A stretch of DNA of 64,000 nt from Flavobacterium haoranii. GTDB lineage: Bacteria > Bacteroidota > Bacteroidia > Flavobacteriales > Flavobacteriaceae. Under the pieces are notes generated by a model. It saw nothing but the letters and a program-made list of their open reading frames with translations. It ran no database searches and was not told the origin of the DNA. The position numbers and the translations under genes are program-made. The DNA lies in assembly GCA_003246205.1 (NCBI GenBank), contig QKBC01000025.1, forward strand, positions 1 to 64,000, written 5' to 3'. Shown here piece after piece: positions 24,763 through 34,202 of this stretch. The stretch's first letter is position 1. Each line of letters opens with the position of its first letter.

Positions 24763-26118
24763 ATGAGAGTACACTTCATAGCCATTGGCGGAGCAGCCAT
24801 GCACAACTTAGCCTTAGCCTTACATGAGAAAGGATATCAAGTAACAGGAAGCGATGATGCTATTTTTGAACCGTCAAAATCGCGTTTAGAGAAAAAAGGT
24901 TTGTTGCCGGCAGCATTAGGTTGGTTTCCCGAGAGAATTACCACCGATTTAGATGCGGTAATTTTAGGAATGCATGCTAAAAAAGACAATGCTGAATTGA
25001 TACGCGCTCAAGAATTAGGAGTGAAAATTTATTCGTATCCCGAATTTTTATACGAACAATCGAAAGATAAAACACGTGTCGTTATTGGTGGTTCACACGG
25101 AAAAACGACCATTACTTCCATGATTTTACACGTGATGAATTATCATGATATTGCCGTTGATTATATGGTTGGTGCGCAACTAGAAGGTTTTGACACCATG
25201 GTGCATTTAACCGAGGAAAATGAATTTATCGTTTTGGAAGGCGATGAGTATTTAACGTCACCCATCGATTTGCGTCCGAAGTTTCATTTGTACCAACCCA
25301 ATATCGCATTGCTTTCAGGAATTGCGTGGGATCATATCAATGTGTTTCCGACATTTGAAAACTATGTTGACCAATTTAAAATTTTTACCAATTTGATTAC
25401 CAAAGGTGGGATTTTAGTGTATAATGAAGAAGATCCAACGGTAAAACAAGTAGCGGAAGAATGTGAGAACCAAATTAGAAAAATTGCGTATCAAACACCG
25501 GAATATTCAGTTGAAAATGGAACTACGTTGTTAGAAACGCCTGATGGAGCCATGCCAATTGAAGTTTTTGGGGCACACAATTTAAATAATTTAGCTGGTG
25601 CCAAATGGATTTGCCAATGTATGGGTGTTGATGAAGCCGAATTTTATGAAGCGATTGCAACTTTTAAAGGCGCTAGCAAACGTTTAGAGAAAATTGCAGA
25701 AAGTATAAACAAAGTTGCATATAAAGATTTTGCACATTCACCAAGTAAAGTTTCGGCGACTACAAAAGCAGTAAAAAATCAATATCCTGATCGAAAATTA
25801 GTAGCTTGTTTAGAATTGCATACGTATAGTAGTTTAAATGCCGAATTTTTAAAACAATACAAAGGTGCTTTAGATGCCGCCGATGTTGCTGTGGTTTTCT
25901 ATTCGCCTGATGCGGTTAAAATTAAACAATTAGAAGAAGTAACTTATGATCAAATTGCGAATTCTTTTGAACGCAATGACTTAATCATTTACACGAATCC
26001 AACCGAATTTAAAGACTTTTTATTCAGTCAAAATTTAGACAATTCAGCTTTATTGCTAATGAGTTCGGGTAATTATGGCGGATTGAATTTTGATGAAGTG
26101 AAAGGGTTGATAAATTAA
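24763..26118 (+). CDS. mpl: UDP-MurNAc:L-Ala-gamma-D-Glu-meso-DAP ligase
   Basis: A 451-residue Mur ligase. MRVHFIAIGGAAMHNLAL is the N-terminal UDP-binding fold, the ATP loop is VIGGSHGKTTITSM, and FVVLEGDEYLTS-like FIVLEGDEYLTSPID gives the central domain's acidic site; EVFGAHNLNNLAGA and FKGASKRLE mark the C-terminal part. Mpl re-attaches recycled murein tripeptide to UDP-MurNAc. Against MurC the FLEGDEY and KRLE motifs fit Mpl better. The start is fixed by the family N-terminus, although a heptameric array abuts it. Confidence 0.88.
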   Translation: MRVHFIAIGGAAMHNLALALHEKGYQVTGSDDAIFEPSKSRLEKKGLLPAALGWFPERITTDLDAVILGMHAKKDNAELIRAQELGVKIYSYPEFLYEQSKDKTRVVIGGSHGKTTITSMILHVMNYHDIAVDYMVGAQLEGFDTMVHLTEENEFIVLEGDEYLTSPIDLRPKFHLYQPNIALLSGIAWDHINVFPTFENYVDQFKIFTNLITKGGILVYNEEDPTVKQVAEECENQIRKIAYQTPEYSVENGTTLLETPDGAMPIEVFGAHNLNNLAGAKWICQCMGVDEAEFYEAIATFKGASKRLEKIAESINKVAYKDFAHSPSKVSATTKAVKNQYPDRKLVACLELHTYSSLNAEFLKQYKGALDAADVAVVFYSPDAVKIKQLEEVTYDQIANSFERNDLIIYTNPTEFKDFLFSQNLDNSALLLMSSGNYGGLNFDEVKGLIN

Positions 26119-26130
26119 ATAATTGATAGT

Positions 26131-26811
26131 TTGAAAGGTATATTAAGTAATATTGACCCATTAGATGTAGATGATTTTTTGACTAAAGTTGAAAAATCAT
26201 TTGAAATAAATTTTTCTGATGATGATTTACAACTTAATACTTTTGGAGAATTATTAGATTCAGTTATTAATAAATTATCTTTAAAAAATGAAATTGAAGA
26301 TAGAAATTGTACCTCACATCATCTATTTAATAAAACCAAAAGGATATTAATTGATAAGAAGATTTCTACTGATTTAAATATTCGACCAAAAACAAATTTG
26401 AATAAAATATTTCCATTAATAAAAAGAAGAAAATTTATTAAATTAATTGAAAAGGAATTAGGCTTAAAATTAGAAGTATTAACAACGCCAATGGTCTATA
26501 CATATTTAGTTTTATTAAATTTTATCTTTTTAATAAGTAATTTTTTCCATGATTTATTTTCAATTAGTCATATAATATTTGGATTAACATTATTTATTGT
26601 TTTATTTTTATTAAATAATTCTTTCACATTAGTTTTTAAGGATAAAACTTTTGGGGAATTAATAAAAAGAATTGAAAGAGAAAATTACATTTCGATAAGG
26701 AATGATAAAAAGTATTTTAATCCAATTGAAGTTGAAAAAAGTATAAAAGCATTATTTAAAGATGAGTTTGGTTTAAACAAAATAAGAATAACAAGAGAAA
26801 CAGTGTTATAG
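26131..26811 (+). CDS. Membrane protein with degenerate acyl-carrier-like domain
   Basis: A 226-residue protein I cannot assign to a named family. The first ~50 residues align by eye with the latter two thirds of acyl carrier proteins: DPLDVDDFLTKVEKSFEINF, then NTFGELLDSVINKL. The phosphopantetheine serine of DSL is replaced by Pro (DPL), so no prosthetic group is expected. Two transmembrane helices follow (about 123-141 and 146-168), and then a second helix-type segment KTFGELIKRIERENY. The start codon is TTG, 12 bp after mpl. The gene is visibly more AT-rich than mpl. Function unknown. Confidence 0.55.
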   Translation: MKGILSNIDPLDVDDFLTKVEKSFEINFSDDDLQLNTFGELLDSVINKLSLKNEIEDRNCTSHHLFNKTKRILIDKKISTDLNIRPKTNLNKIFPLIKRRKFIKLIEKELGLKLEVLTTPMVYTYLVLLNFIFLISNFFHDLFSISHIIFGLTLFIVLFLLNNSFTLVFKDKTFGELIKRIERENYISIRNDKKYFNPIEVEKSIKALFKDEFGLNKIRITRETVL

Positions 26812-26827
26812 GTAAATTCTTGTTTTT

Positions 26828-27478
26828 TTATTTTTCATAACGATAATGCCCAACAATTTTCCAATTAAAAAGGCAATCTTCTAAAACCTGTCCGCTTCCT
26901 ATGTTGTGGACAATTTTATTTCTTTTTCCATCGTTTGATTTCAGATGTGTCACAATTCCAATATGTGGAATGCCATCACCAGAAAGCCGCCATGTAACAA
27001 TGTCGCCAATAGTATAATCATTAGCATTTTGAGTAATCGGTAGGCTTTTACCTTTTCGTTCAAAAAAGGTTTCTAAGTTTGGAACTCTGCGATGGTCAAT
27101 GTTTTTATCAGTAGTTTTCAAACCCCAAGTCTTTGGGTACAAAGAAAAGTTAGCTTTCATATCTTTATGAACTTCTTTTTGTAAATCAATGCCTAATTTT
27201 CGATAAGCTCGAATAACTACATCACTACAAACCCCGGTTTTTGCAGGGACATCGCCATTTGGGTAATCAATTGAAACATAACTTGGTGTATAAATTACAT
27301 CAGGATCAATTATGGAAACTGCTGCGTTAGAAAGTTTTTGATAAAAATCAGTTGGATTGTTTAGTGAATAAATTTCCTGTTGTCTTTCTATTGCAATCTT
27401 TTGAGAAACAACTAGCTTGTCTTCTTTTTTACAGTTTAAAAGAAGTATTGACAAAAGTATGATGTAAGATACTCTCAT
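26828..27478 (-). CDS. DUF1287 family lipoprotein (NlpC/P60-like fold)
   Basis: A 216-residue protein with a lipobox (ILLSILLLNC). The DUF1287 signature is strong: GVCSDVVIRAYRKLGIDLQK, NFSLYPKTWGL, NIDHRRVPNL and the His motif HIGIVTH near the end. The Cys (GVC) and His suit a papain-like/amidase catalytic pair, as in peptidoglycan hydrolases. It is expected on the periplasmic face of a membrane. It converges with the ACP-like gene and diverges from radC. Confidence 0.85.
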   Translation of the reverse strand: MRVSYIILLSILLLNCKKEDKLVVSQKIAIERQQEIYSLNNPTDFYQKLSNAAVSIIDPDVIYTPSYVSIDYPNGDVPAKTGVCSDVVIRAYRKLGIDLQKEVHKDMKANFSLYPKTWGLKTTDKNIDHRRVPNLETFFERKGKSLPITQNANDYTIGDIVTWRLSGDGIPHIGIVTHLKSNDGKRNKIVHNIGSGQVLEDCLFNWKIVGHYRYEK

Positions 27479-27533
27479 GTGATTCTTTTTAAGAAAAACG
27501 AATGTTTAATCTTTTTAGTATTAAATCTTTTCA

Positions 27534-27541
27534 TACATTTG
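27534..27541 (+). promoter_or_regulatory. -7 box of radC
   Basis: TACATTTG matches TAnnTTTG; the predicted start near 27545 gives a leader of about 23 nt before the ATG at 27568. Confidence 0.5.
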
Positions 27542-27567
27542 TTTTATAAACGCCAAATAAAAATTTT

Positions 27568-28251
27568 ATGTATACGCCAATTAATCAGTGGGCTGAAGAT
27601 GATCGCCCGCGTGAAAAATTTCTGCTTAAAGGAAAATCTTCCTTGTCCGATTCGGAACTTTTAGCAGTACTTATCGGTTCAGGTTCCCGTAACGAAAGTG
27701 CCGTTCAATTATGCCAACGTATTTTAGCGGCTTCCCAAAATAATCTCAATCTTTTAGGAAAATTATCGATACAACAATTAACTCATTTTAAGGGAATAGG
27801 AGAGGCTAAGGCAATTGCTATTGCAGCTGCATTGGAATTAGGGCGTAGGAGAAGAGAAGAAGAGTTTGTCCAACTTAAAAAAATCACATCCAGTAAGGCA
27901 GTTTTTGATGTAATGCATTCTGTTATAGGAGAGTTACATCATGAAGAATTTTGGGTGTTATATCTGAATAATTCTAATAAAATAATTTATAAATCACAGA
28001 TCAGTAAAGGGGGGCTTATCGGTACAGTTGTCGATATTCGTATATTGTTTAAGTTAGCGTTAGAACATAATGCAACTTCAGTTATTTTAGTACATAATCA
28101 TCCTTCCGGAAAGTTGTCAGCAAGTGAGGCTGATATTCGGATCACAAAAAAGATAAAAGTAGCCGGAGAGAATCTTGATATTAGAGTGCTGGATCATATT
28201 ATCATTACAGAGCGCTCTTATTTGAGTTTTGTAGACGAAGGAATATTTTAG
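27568..28251 (+). CDS. radC: RadC family JAB-domain protein
   Basis: A 227-residue protein with the N-terminal helix-hairpin-helix part (DDRPREKFLLKGKSSLSDSE, GIGEAKAIAIAAALELG) and a C-terminal JAB1/MPN metal domain (LVHNHPSGKLSASEADI), matching the normal RadC length and order. The H-x-H-x(n)-D metal ligands are present. Its role in DNA repair is doubtful in other bacteria; the domain is a predicted metal-dependent isopeptidase or nuclease. It is transcribed alone or with the ABC pair 87 bp downstream. Confidence 0.95.
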   Translation: MYTPINQWAEDDRPREKFLLKGKSSLSDSELLAVLIGSGSRNESAVQLCQRILAASQNNLNLLGKLSIQQLTHFKGIGEAKAIAIAAALELGRRRREEEFVQLKKITSSKAVFDVMHSVIGELHHEEFWVLYLNNSNKIIYKSQISKGGLIGTVVDIRILFKLALEHNATSVILVHNHPSGKLSASEADIRITKKIKVAGENLDIRVLDHIIITERSYLSFVDEGIF

Positions 28252-28338
28252 AAAAGATTAAGAAGTAAATTTAGAGCAATTCCTTATCTTGCAAGCATTA
28301 AACTGGCTATAGTAGAATTCTTAATTCATAATTGATTT

Positions 28339-28968
28339 ATGATTAGCACTAAAGGAATAACTTTTTCATATACAGAAGACCAACTGTTTCACATGCCTGA
28401 TTTGCATTGTGATGCCGGCAGTACTATTTTGATAACAGGGGATTCCGGAAAAGGGAAAACAACATATTTGCATATTTTGGCAGGTTTGTTAAAACCTAAA
28501 ACAGGTGAAATATTTGTTGATAAAACTAATATCGCTTCACTTTCAGAAGCAAAAGGAGATAAATTCAGAGGAAAACACATAGGTCTAGTGTTACAGAAGT
28601 CAATCTTTATAGCTGCTTTTACCGTTTTAGAAAATCTAGAAATGGCAAGTTGGCTGGCAACCGGAAAAAAAAATACGGAAAGAGCCAAAAGGTTGTTGGA
28701 GCAATTAGATATAGCTGATCAGGCAGGCAAATTGCCAAGTCAGTTAAGCATTGGTCAACAGCAACGCGTTTCTATTGCTCGTGCTTTAATGAGCGAACCT
28801 AAAGTGCTTTTAGCAGATGAACCAACGTCGAGTTTGGATGATAAGAATGCGGAAAAAGTAATAAAATTATTGACTGATTTATCTAAAGAATACAAAGCAG
28901 CCTTGGTAATCGTTACACATGATGCCCGAATAAAAGAGAAGTTTATTAATAAAATAACGATGGTGTAA
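28339..28968 (+). CDS. ABC transporter ATP-binding protein (LolD/MacB type)
   Basis: A 209-residue ATPase with Walker A GDSGKGKTT, signature LSIGQQQRVSIARALM, Walker B VLLADEPTSSLD and the switch His in VIVTHD. The size and sequence type suit ATPases that partner FtsX-fold permeases (LolCDE, MacB, Zrg-like). Its partner permease begins one base after the stop codon, so they form one transcription unit with the CxxC protein behind. Confidence 0.92.
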   Translation: MISTKGITFSYTEDQLFHMPDLHCDAGSTILITGDSGKGKTTYLHILAGLLKPKTGEIFVDKTNIASLSEAKGDKFRGKHIGLVLQKSIFIAAFTVLENLEMASWLATGKKNTERAKRLLEQLDIADQAGKLPSQLSIGQQQRVSIARALMSEPKVLLADEPTSSLDDKNAEKVIKLLTDLSKEYKAALVIVTHDARIKEKFINKITMV

Positions 28969-28969
28969 G

Positions 28970-30247
28970 ATGATCACAAAATTAGCTTGGCGAAATATTT
29001 GGTTTAAACCGTTGAACACTATTTTGAGTATTATTTTGTTGACTTCTAGTGTGGCCATCATTACGGTTTTGATTTTATTAGAGAAACAGTTCGAAGAAAA
29101 ATTTAATAGCAATATTGAAGGAATTGATTTGGTGATGGGGGCACAAGGCAGTCCGTTGCAATTAATCTTGTCATCAGTATATCAGGTAGACGCGCCTACC
29201 GGAAATATAAGTTTTGATTCGGCAAAAGTATGGATGCAGAACCCAATGGTTAAAAGAGCTATTCCATTAGCTTTCGGAGATAACTATAAAGGATTTAAAA
29301 TATTGGGAACTACTTCTGAATATTTAGAAAAATACGGAGCGAAAATTTCCGAAGGAAAAATATTTGAAAAGAATTTTGAGGTTGTGGTAGGTAGTGAAGC
29401 CGCTCAAAAATTAAATTTAGCCATAGGGGATGAGTTCTTCGGATCACATGGTAGTGCAGAAGAGGGAGAAGTGCACGAACATTATGCTTATAAAGTGGTT
29501 GGAATAATATCAGCAACAGGTAAAGTAGTAGACAATTTAATTATTTCTAATATTCCGAGTGTATGGCAAATGCATGGATCTCATGAGGAAGAAGCTCACG
29601 AAGATGAAGAGAATCCTGTGCATGGTGAAGTGGGACATATACATGAAGAAGGAGATGAACACGAACACCATGAACACGAAATAACAATTGATGAACCCGG
29701 AATGGAGATTACTTCGGTTTTATTGCAAATGCGAAATCCTATGGCAAAGTTGACCTGGCAGCGAATTATTCCGCAAAATACTAAAATGCAGGCAGCTTCT
29801 CCGGCAATTGAAATCAATCGTTTGTTTACATTGTTCGGAGTAGGAATAGATGCACTGCGTTATTTGGCTTATGGAATAATGTTGATTTCCGGAATATCAA
29901 TCTTTATAGCTCTTTTTAATACCTTAAAAGAGCGTAAAAATGAATTTGCCTTATTACGTGTCAATGGAGCCGGAAGAAGGCAGTTACTAAAACTGGTTTT
30001 AATAGAAAGTTTATTGCTTTGTATTGTAGGCTTTATTTTTGGTACGATTTTGGGAAGAGTTGGATTGATGTTAATCTCGAAATCATCTGAAAGTGATTTT
30101 AAACTGAGTTTTAACCCGTATGAATTCATTTGGGATAAAGAAGGCTGGCTCTTATTATTGACTTTGCTAGTCGGAATTGTAGCAGCATTAATCCCGGCTA
30201 TAAAAGCTTATACATTAAACATATCAAAAACATTAGCGCATGCGTAA
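28970..30247 (+). CDS. FtsX/MacB-type ABC permease with His/Glu-rich periplasmic loop
   Basis: A 425-residue permease with TM1 at about 16-37, a large periplasmic domain, and three C-terminal helices (about 295-320, 345-365, 390-415), the FtsX topology. The periplasmic domain carries a low-complexity His/Glu stretch at about 202-237 (HGSHEEEAHEDEENPVHG then HIHEEGDEHEHHEHE), which suggests metal binding, zinc being the obvious candidate. The ATPase gene lies 1 bp upstream and the CxxC protein overlaps the 3' end by 8 bp. Similar His-rich FtsX permeases occur in zinc-regulated clusters of gamma-proteobacteria. Confidence 0.85.
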   Translation: MITKLAWRNIWFKPLNTILSIILLTSSVAIITVLILLEKQFEEKFNSNIEGIDLVMGAQGSPLQLILSSVYQVDAPTGNISFDSAKVWMQNPMVKRAIPLAFGDNYKGFKILGTTSEYLEKYGAKISEGKIFEKNFEVVVGSEAAQKLNLAIGDEFFGSHGSAEEGEVHEHYAYKVVGIISATGKVVDNLIISNIPSVWQMHGSHEEEAHEDEENPVHGEVGHIHEEGDEHEHHEHEITIDEPGMEITSVLLQMRNPMAKLTWQRIIPQNTKMQAASPAIEINRLFTLFGVGIDALRYLAYGIMLISGISIFIALFNTLKERKNEFALLRVNGAGRRQLLKLVLIESLLLCIVGFIFGTILGRVGLMLISKSSESDFKLSFNPYEFIWDKEGWLLLLTLLVGIVAALIPAIKAYTLNISKTLAHA

Positions 30248-30725
30248 TTTATATAAAATAGGGGTAGCACTAGCAGTTGCAATTGCTATGTTCAGTTTTA
30301 CCGATAAAAAAGAAAATTTTAGTAGCAATCATTCAAATAAAATTGTTTTAGCGGATACATTGACTTGGAAATTATTAGGTAAGATTGACTATGTAAAGAA
30401 ACCGGATAAAACGTACGGAGAAGTAATGTTCCCGGTAATCAATCCGAAATTAAGAGCAATGCAGGGAAAAACAGTAGTGATAAGTGGTTTTATTATTCCG
30501 ATAGACAACAAAAACTATGCTATTAGTAAAAATGTATTTGCTTCTTGTTTTTTTTGTGGAAAGTCTGGTCCGGAAACTATAATGGGAATCAAATTTAAAG
30601 ACGGTCTTCCCAAGTTGAAAACAGACCAATATGTAACTTTAAAAGGAACTTTTCGTTATAATGACAGTGATGTAGAAGATTGGATTTATCACGTTGAAAA
30701 TGCTGTTATTATAGAAGAAAAATAA
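30240..30725 (+). CDS. Exported CxxC protein, DUF3299-like
   Basis: A 161-residue protein with a hydrophobic N-terminal segment (IGVALAVAIAMFSF). The core LTWKLLGKI ... MQGKTVVISGFIIPID ... YVTLKGTFRYN resembles DUF3299 proteins, which cluster with FtsX-type ABC permeases. A CxxC pair (ASCFFCGKSG) could bind metal or form a disulfide. It overlaps the permease gene by 8 bp, indicating a shared function, probably in the periplasm. The family name is by eye and moderate. Confidence 0.6.
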   Translation: MRNLYKIGVALAVAIAMFSFTDKKENFSSNHSNKIVLADTLTWKLLGKIDYVKKPDKTYGEVMFPVINPKLRAMQGKTVVISGFIIPIDNKNYAISKNVFASCFFCGKSGPETIMGIKFKDGLPKLKTDQYVTLKGTFRYNDSDVEDWIYHVENAVIIEEK

Positions 30726-30745
30726 AGCTTAGAAAAAAGAATTAA

Positions 30746-31435
30746 ATGACTTTTCATCATAAAAAACATCTTTTCTTTGATTTAGATCACACATTGTGGG
30801 ATTTTGATAGAAATTCAGCAGCAGCTTTTGATAGTATTTTCAAAGAGCATGGTTTTCATTTTAGTACGGAAGAATTTTTAAAACATTACATTCCGAGAAA
30901 TCAATATTATTGGAAATTATATCAAGTCAATCAAGTTTCTCATGAAGACTTACGATATTATCGTTTAAAAGATGTTTTTGATATTTTGAATGTTGAGGTT
31001 TCAAAAAAAGTAATCAATCAGCTTTCCGAAGATTACATCAGCCAGTTACCTAATAGCAATCATTTGTTTGACGGAGCTATGGAAGTTTTAGAATATCTTC
31101 AGCCTAATTATAATCTTCATATCATTACAAATGGGTTTCATTTTGTACAAGATAAGAAACTAAAGAATGCAAATATTGAACATTTTTTTCAAACGGTTAC
31201 CAATTCTGAAATGGCCGGAGAGAAAAAACCGCACCCTACAATTTTTGAGCATGCTTTAAATTTAGCGAATGCCAGCAAACAAGAAAGCATTATGATAGGG
31301 GATAGTTTAGATGCTGATGTTGAAGGAGCTATAAATTTCGGAATGGATGCGATTTTCTTTAATGCTGAAAAAATAGAGATAAATAAGCCTGTTTATCAGA
31401 TTAATCACTTATTAGAGTTAAAAGATATATTATGA
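30746..31435 (+). CDS. YjjG family HAD nucleotidase
   Basis: A 229-residue HAD phosphatase: motif I FFDLDHTLWDFD with the nucleophile Asp, motif II HIITNGF, motif III lysine in EKKPHPTIFE and motif IV MIGDSLDADVEGA. The DLDHTLWDF start matches the YjjG group of noncanonical pyrimidine nucleotidases that clean up modified nucleotides. Its stop overlaps the next start as ATGA (31432-31435), and it lies 20 bp after the CxxC protein. Confidence 0.88.
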   Translation: MTFHHKKHLFFDLDHTLWDFDRNSAAAFDSIFKEHGFHFSTEEFLKHYIPRNQYYWKLYQVNQVSHEDLRYYRLKDVFDILNVEVSKKVINQLSEDYISQLPNSNHLFDGAMEVLEYLQPNYNLHIITNGFHFVQDKKLKNANIEHFFQTVTNSEMAGEKKPHPTIFEHALNLANASKQESIMIGDSLDADVEGAINFGMDAIFFNAEKIEINKPVYQINHLLELKDIL

Positions 31436-32151
31436 TAAAGAAGAGTTTTACGTTTTTTGTTTTATTATTTACCCTTTTAGGTTGGGCACAGGAGAAATAC
31501 CAATATGTAATTATTCCGGCTAAGTTTGAGTTTTTAAACGAAGCAAATAAATATGGATTAAATACGATGACAAAATCTTTTTTTGAAACAGAAGGTTTTA
31601 CCGTGTTTTATGATACAGATGAATTACCGATGGATATTGCGGATAACAGATGTAAAGTTTTGTATGCGAATGCTGTGGAGCATAATAAAATGTTTATAAC
31701 CAATGTGTTATTTGAAATAAAAGATTGTCAGGGGAAGGTGTTGTACGAAAGTTTTAGAGGTAGTAGCCGAGAAAAATCGTATGAAGTAGCTTATAAGGAA
31801 GCTTTCAGAGCTGCTTTAAGTTCCATGAAGGGGCAGTTGAATTTGACCAATAATTTTGTGAGAGATACTGAAGATTCTACAATATCTACTGAAATTAAAC
31901 AGGAAATAAAAGAAACACAAAAAGTGACAAATCCGAATCAATTATTTGCTTTGCCAATTGAAAACGGATATAAACTAGTTGATAGTGTTCCTAACGTGAT
32001 TTATACTATTCAAGAAACTTCTGTATCCAACATTTATATAGCTCAAAAAGGGACTGTAAACGGAGTTTTTCAGAAAAAAATAGACGGTTGGTACTTTGAT
32101 TATTATCAAAACGGAAAATTAATTTCAGAAAAAGTTAGCGTGAAGTTTTAA
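31432..32151 (+). CDS. Exported protein of unknown function (flavobacterial)
   Basis: A 239-residue protein with a signal peptide (SFTFFVLLFTLLGWAQ). The N-terminal two thirds (YVIIPAKFEFLNEANKYGLN, VLFEIKDCQGKVLYESFRGS, SYEVAYKEAFRAAL) look like a conserved soluble domain; the C-terminal part (IYIAQKGTVNGVFQKKIDGW) is beta-rich. No known motif is recognised. It is coupled to the HAD gene through ATGA and ends in a 4-bp overlap with the convergent rarA gene. Confidence 0.65.
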   Translation: MIKKSFTFFVLLFTLLGWAQEKYQYVIIPAKFEFLNEANKYGLNTMTKSFFETEGFTVFYDTDELPMDIADNRCKVLYANAVEHNKMFITNVLFEIKDCQGKVLYESFRGSSREKSYEVAYKEAFRAALSSMKGQLNLTNNFVRDTEDSTISTEIKQEIKETQKVTNPNQLFALPIENGYKLVDSVPNVIYTIQETSVSNIYIAQKGTVNGVFQKKIDGWYFDYYQNGKLISEKVSVKF

Positions 32152-33425
32152 TACCCATATTTATCTTTCCATCTATTCTTTAAAAACTGACGTAATTCAC
32201 GTTCACGGGCATTTTCTCCGGGCTCATAGAATCTTGTTTCTGAAATTTCTGTTGGTAAAAACTCCTGTTCTACAAAGTTGTTAGCATAATCGTGAGCGTA
32301 TTTATATTCATCTCCGTAACCTAACTCTTTCATTAACTTAGTAGGTGCATTTCTTAAGTGGAGTGGAACCGGTAAGTCTCCGGTTTGTTTAACTAATTGT
32401 TGGGCTTTGCCAATAGCCATGTAGCTTGCATTACTTTTTGCAGAACTTGCCAAGTAAATAGCACATTGACTCAGAATGATCCTGCTTTCTGGGTAGCCAA
32501 TGGTCGTTACTGCCTGAAAAGTATTGTTTGCCATGATTAATGCTGTGGGATTGGCATTGCCGATGTCTTCACTGGCTAAAATAAGCATTCTTCGGGCAAT
32601 GAATTTAACATCTTCACCTCCTTCGATCATTCTGGCTAACCAATATACAGCACCATTCGGGTCGCTACCGCGAATCGATTTAATAAAAGCCGAAACAATA
32701 TCATAATGTTGTTCTCCGGTTTTGTCATACATCACCGTATTCTTTTGAACCAATTGCATTACTTTATCGTTGGTGATTTCAATAGTATCTCCTTCACTGG
32801 CGTTAATGACTAATTCAAAGATATTTAACAATTTTCTGCCGTCTCCACCGGAAAGTCGGAGTAAGGCTTCTGTTTCCTTAAGTTGAATGTTTTTTGTTTT
32901 GAGGATTTCATCCGTTTCAAGAGCTCTGTGTAAGAGAGCATCTAAATCTTCTTTAGTAAACGGATTTAAGACATAAACCTGACATCTCGACAGTAATGCG
33001 GGAATGACTTCAAAACTCGGATTTTCGGTAGTAGCGCCTATTAAAGTAACCCAACCTTTTTCAACTGCTGCCAGCAGAGAATCTTGTTGTGATTTACTGA
33101 ACCTGTGAATCTCATCAATAAAAAGAATCGGGTTTTTGCTGGTAAATAAACCACCGCTTTGTTTCGCTTTGTCGATAACTTCTCTTACTTCTTTTACACC
33201 GGAATGAATAGCGCTCAGTTGATAGAAAGGACGCTTACTTTCCTGGGCCATAATTTGTGCTAATGTTGTTTTTCCGGTTCCCGGAGGCCCCCATAAGATT
33301 AGGCTAGGGATAATACCCTTGTTTATTTGGTGAGTTAATGAACCTTGTTCACCAACTAAGTGTAATTGGCTGATATATTCAGATAAATGTTGCGGACGTA
33401 TGCGTTCTGCTAATGGTGCTTCCAT
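32148..33425 (-). CDS. rarA: Replication-associated recombination protein A
   Basis: A 425-residue AAA+ ATPase of the RarA/MgsA family. Walker A is GPPGTGKTT, Walker [11 protein letters not shown], sensor 1 [10 protein letters not shown], and the C-terminal half has the conserved [19 protein letters not shown] and [11 protein letters not shown] segments. It acts at stalled replication forks, in the cytoplasm. The length is typical. It stands alone and diverges from hsp20 across 244 bp. Confidence 0.96.
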   Translation of the reverse strand: MEAPLAERIRPQHLSEYISQLHLVGEQGSLTHQINKGIIPSLILWGPPGTGKTTLAQIMAQESKRPFYQLSAIHSGVKEVREVIDKAKQSGGLFTSKNPILFIDEIHRFSKSQQDSLLAAVEKGWVTLIGATTENPSFEVIPALLSRCQVYVLNPFTKEDLDALLHRALETDEILKTKNIQLKETEALLRLSGGDGRKLLNIFELVINASEGDTIEITNDKVMQLVQKNTVMYDKTGEQHYDIVSAFIKSIRGSDPNGAVYWLARMIEGGEDVKFIARRMLILASEDIGNANPTALIMANNTFQAVTTIGYPESRIILSQCAIYLASSAKSNASYMAIGKAQQLVKQTGDLPVPLHLRNAPTKLMKELGYGDEYKYAHDYANNFVEQEFLPTEISETRFYEPGENARERELRQFLKNRWKDKYGY

Positions 33426-33669
33426 AGTGTAAAATTACAATTTTCTGTTCTATTTTTTCATCGTAAAAAAGTAAACTTTGGCTTTGAATATGACAATTTT
33501 TCAGAAAAAGAGATTTGGTTTATTTTTTGTAGTGATTTTGCTGAAAATAAATGAATTGAGTCTGTTAATGTTGATCTTTTTAAATTAGTTTTTGTATTCT
33601 AATTGAAAAATACAATTGGAGATGCCGAAAACCAATAAAGTAGAGTAGGTCAATTTAAATTTTAAAATT

Positions 33670-34110
33670 ATGTCATTAATTAAATGGAAAAATAATGATT
33701 TTTTTCCTGCTTTTGAAGGTTTGTTTGGAGATTTCTTTAATGATGATTTTTATAAAAAAGGACTCCAATTGGGAACTACTGTTCCGGCTGTAAATGTTAA
33801 AGAAACGGATAATGCATATCTGTTAGATGTTGCTGTTCCGGGAGTAAAAAAAGAAGATATTAAAGTGAATTTAGACAATGGTATTTTAACCATTTCTTCA
33901 GAATCAGAACAAGAATCAGAAAGTAAAGAAGATGAGAAAGTAACCCGTAAAGAATATAGTTATAACTCTTTCTCCAGAAGTTTTTCTTTACCGGATAATG
34001 CCAATGAAGGTGAAATTGACGCTGAATATAAAGACGGAGTTTTAAAAATAAATATTTTGAAAACGACGCCTAATCATGTTGAGAAAACACGATTGATTGA
34101 AGTGAAGTAA
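33670..34110 (+). CDS. Small heat-shock protein (Hsp20/alpha-crystallin)
   Basis: A 146-residue chaperone: the alpha-crystallin core runs from about residue 36 (VPAVNVKETDNAYLLDVAVPG) through VKKEDIKVNLDNGILTISSE to YKDGVLKINI (the A-x-x-x-n-GVL motif) with the C-terminal IEV-type extension. The N-terminal arm contains the usual FFNDDFY. It holds unfolding proteins in the cytoplasm. No sigma-32 or CIRCE element was seen in the 244-bp upstream gap. A strong terminator follows. Confidence 0.93.
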   Translation: MSLIKWKNNDFFPAFEGLFGDFFNDDFYKKGLQLGTTVPAVNVKETDNAYLLDVAVPGVKKEDIKVNLDNGILTISSESEQESESKEDEKVTRKEYSYNSFSRSFSLPDNANEGEIDAEYKDGVLKINILKTTPNHVEKTRLIEVK

Positions 34111-34130
34111 TTTTTTGTAACTTAAGATTA

Positions 34131-34164
34131 AAACCTGAAAGGTTTTTAGCCTTTCAGGTTTTTG
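34131..34164 (+). terminator. Terminator of hsp20
   Basis: Stem AAACCTGAAAGG / CCTTTCAGGTTT with a TTTTTAG loop and a following T-run. Confidence 0.88.
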
Positions 34165-34202
34165 TATATATAATCAGGAATCTTTTAAAAACCTGAAATT
34201 TA

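Noticed and set aside
33591..33615. RNA thermometer before hsp20
   Set aside because: A 7-bp inverted repeat (TTGTATT / AATACAA) is present, but it lies ~55 bp from the ATG and does not cover any ribosome-binding sequence.
34191..34202. Second copy of the hsp20 terminator arm before the rhomboid gene
   Set aside because: AAACCTGAAA recurs near 34190 but without a partner arm; treated as chance or a remnant.
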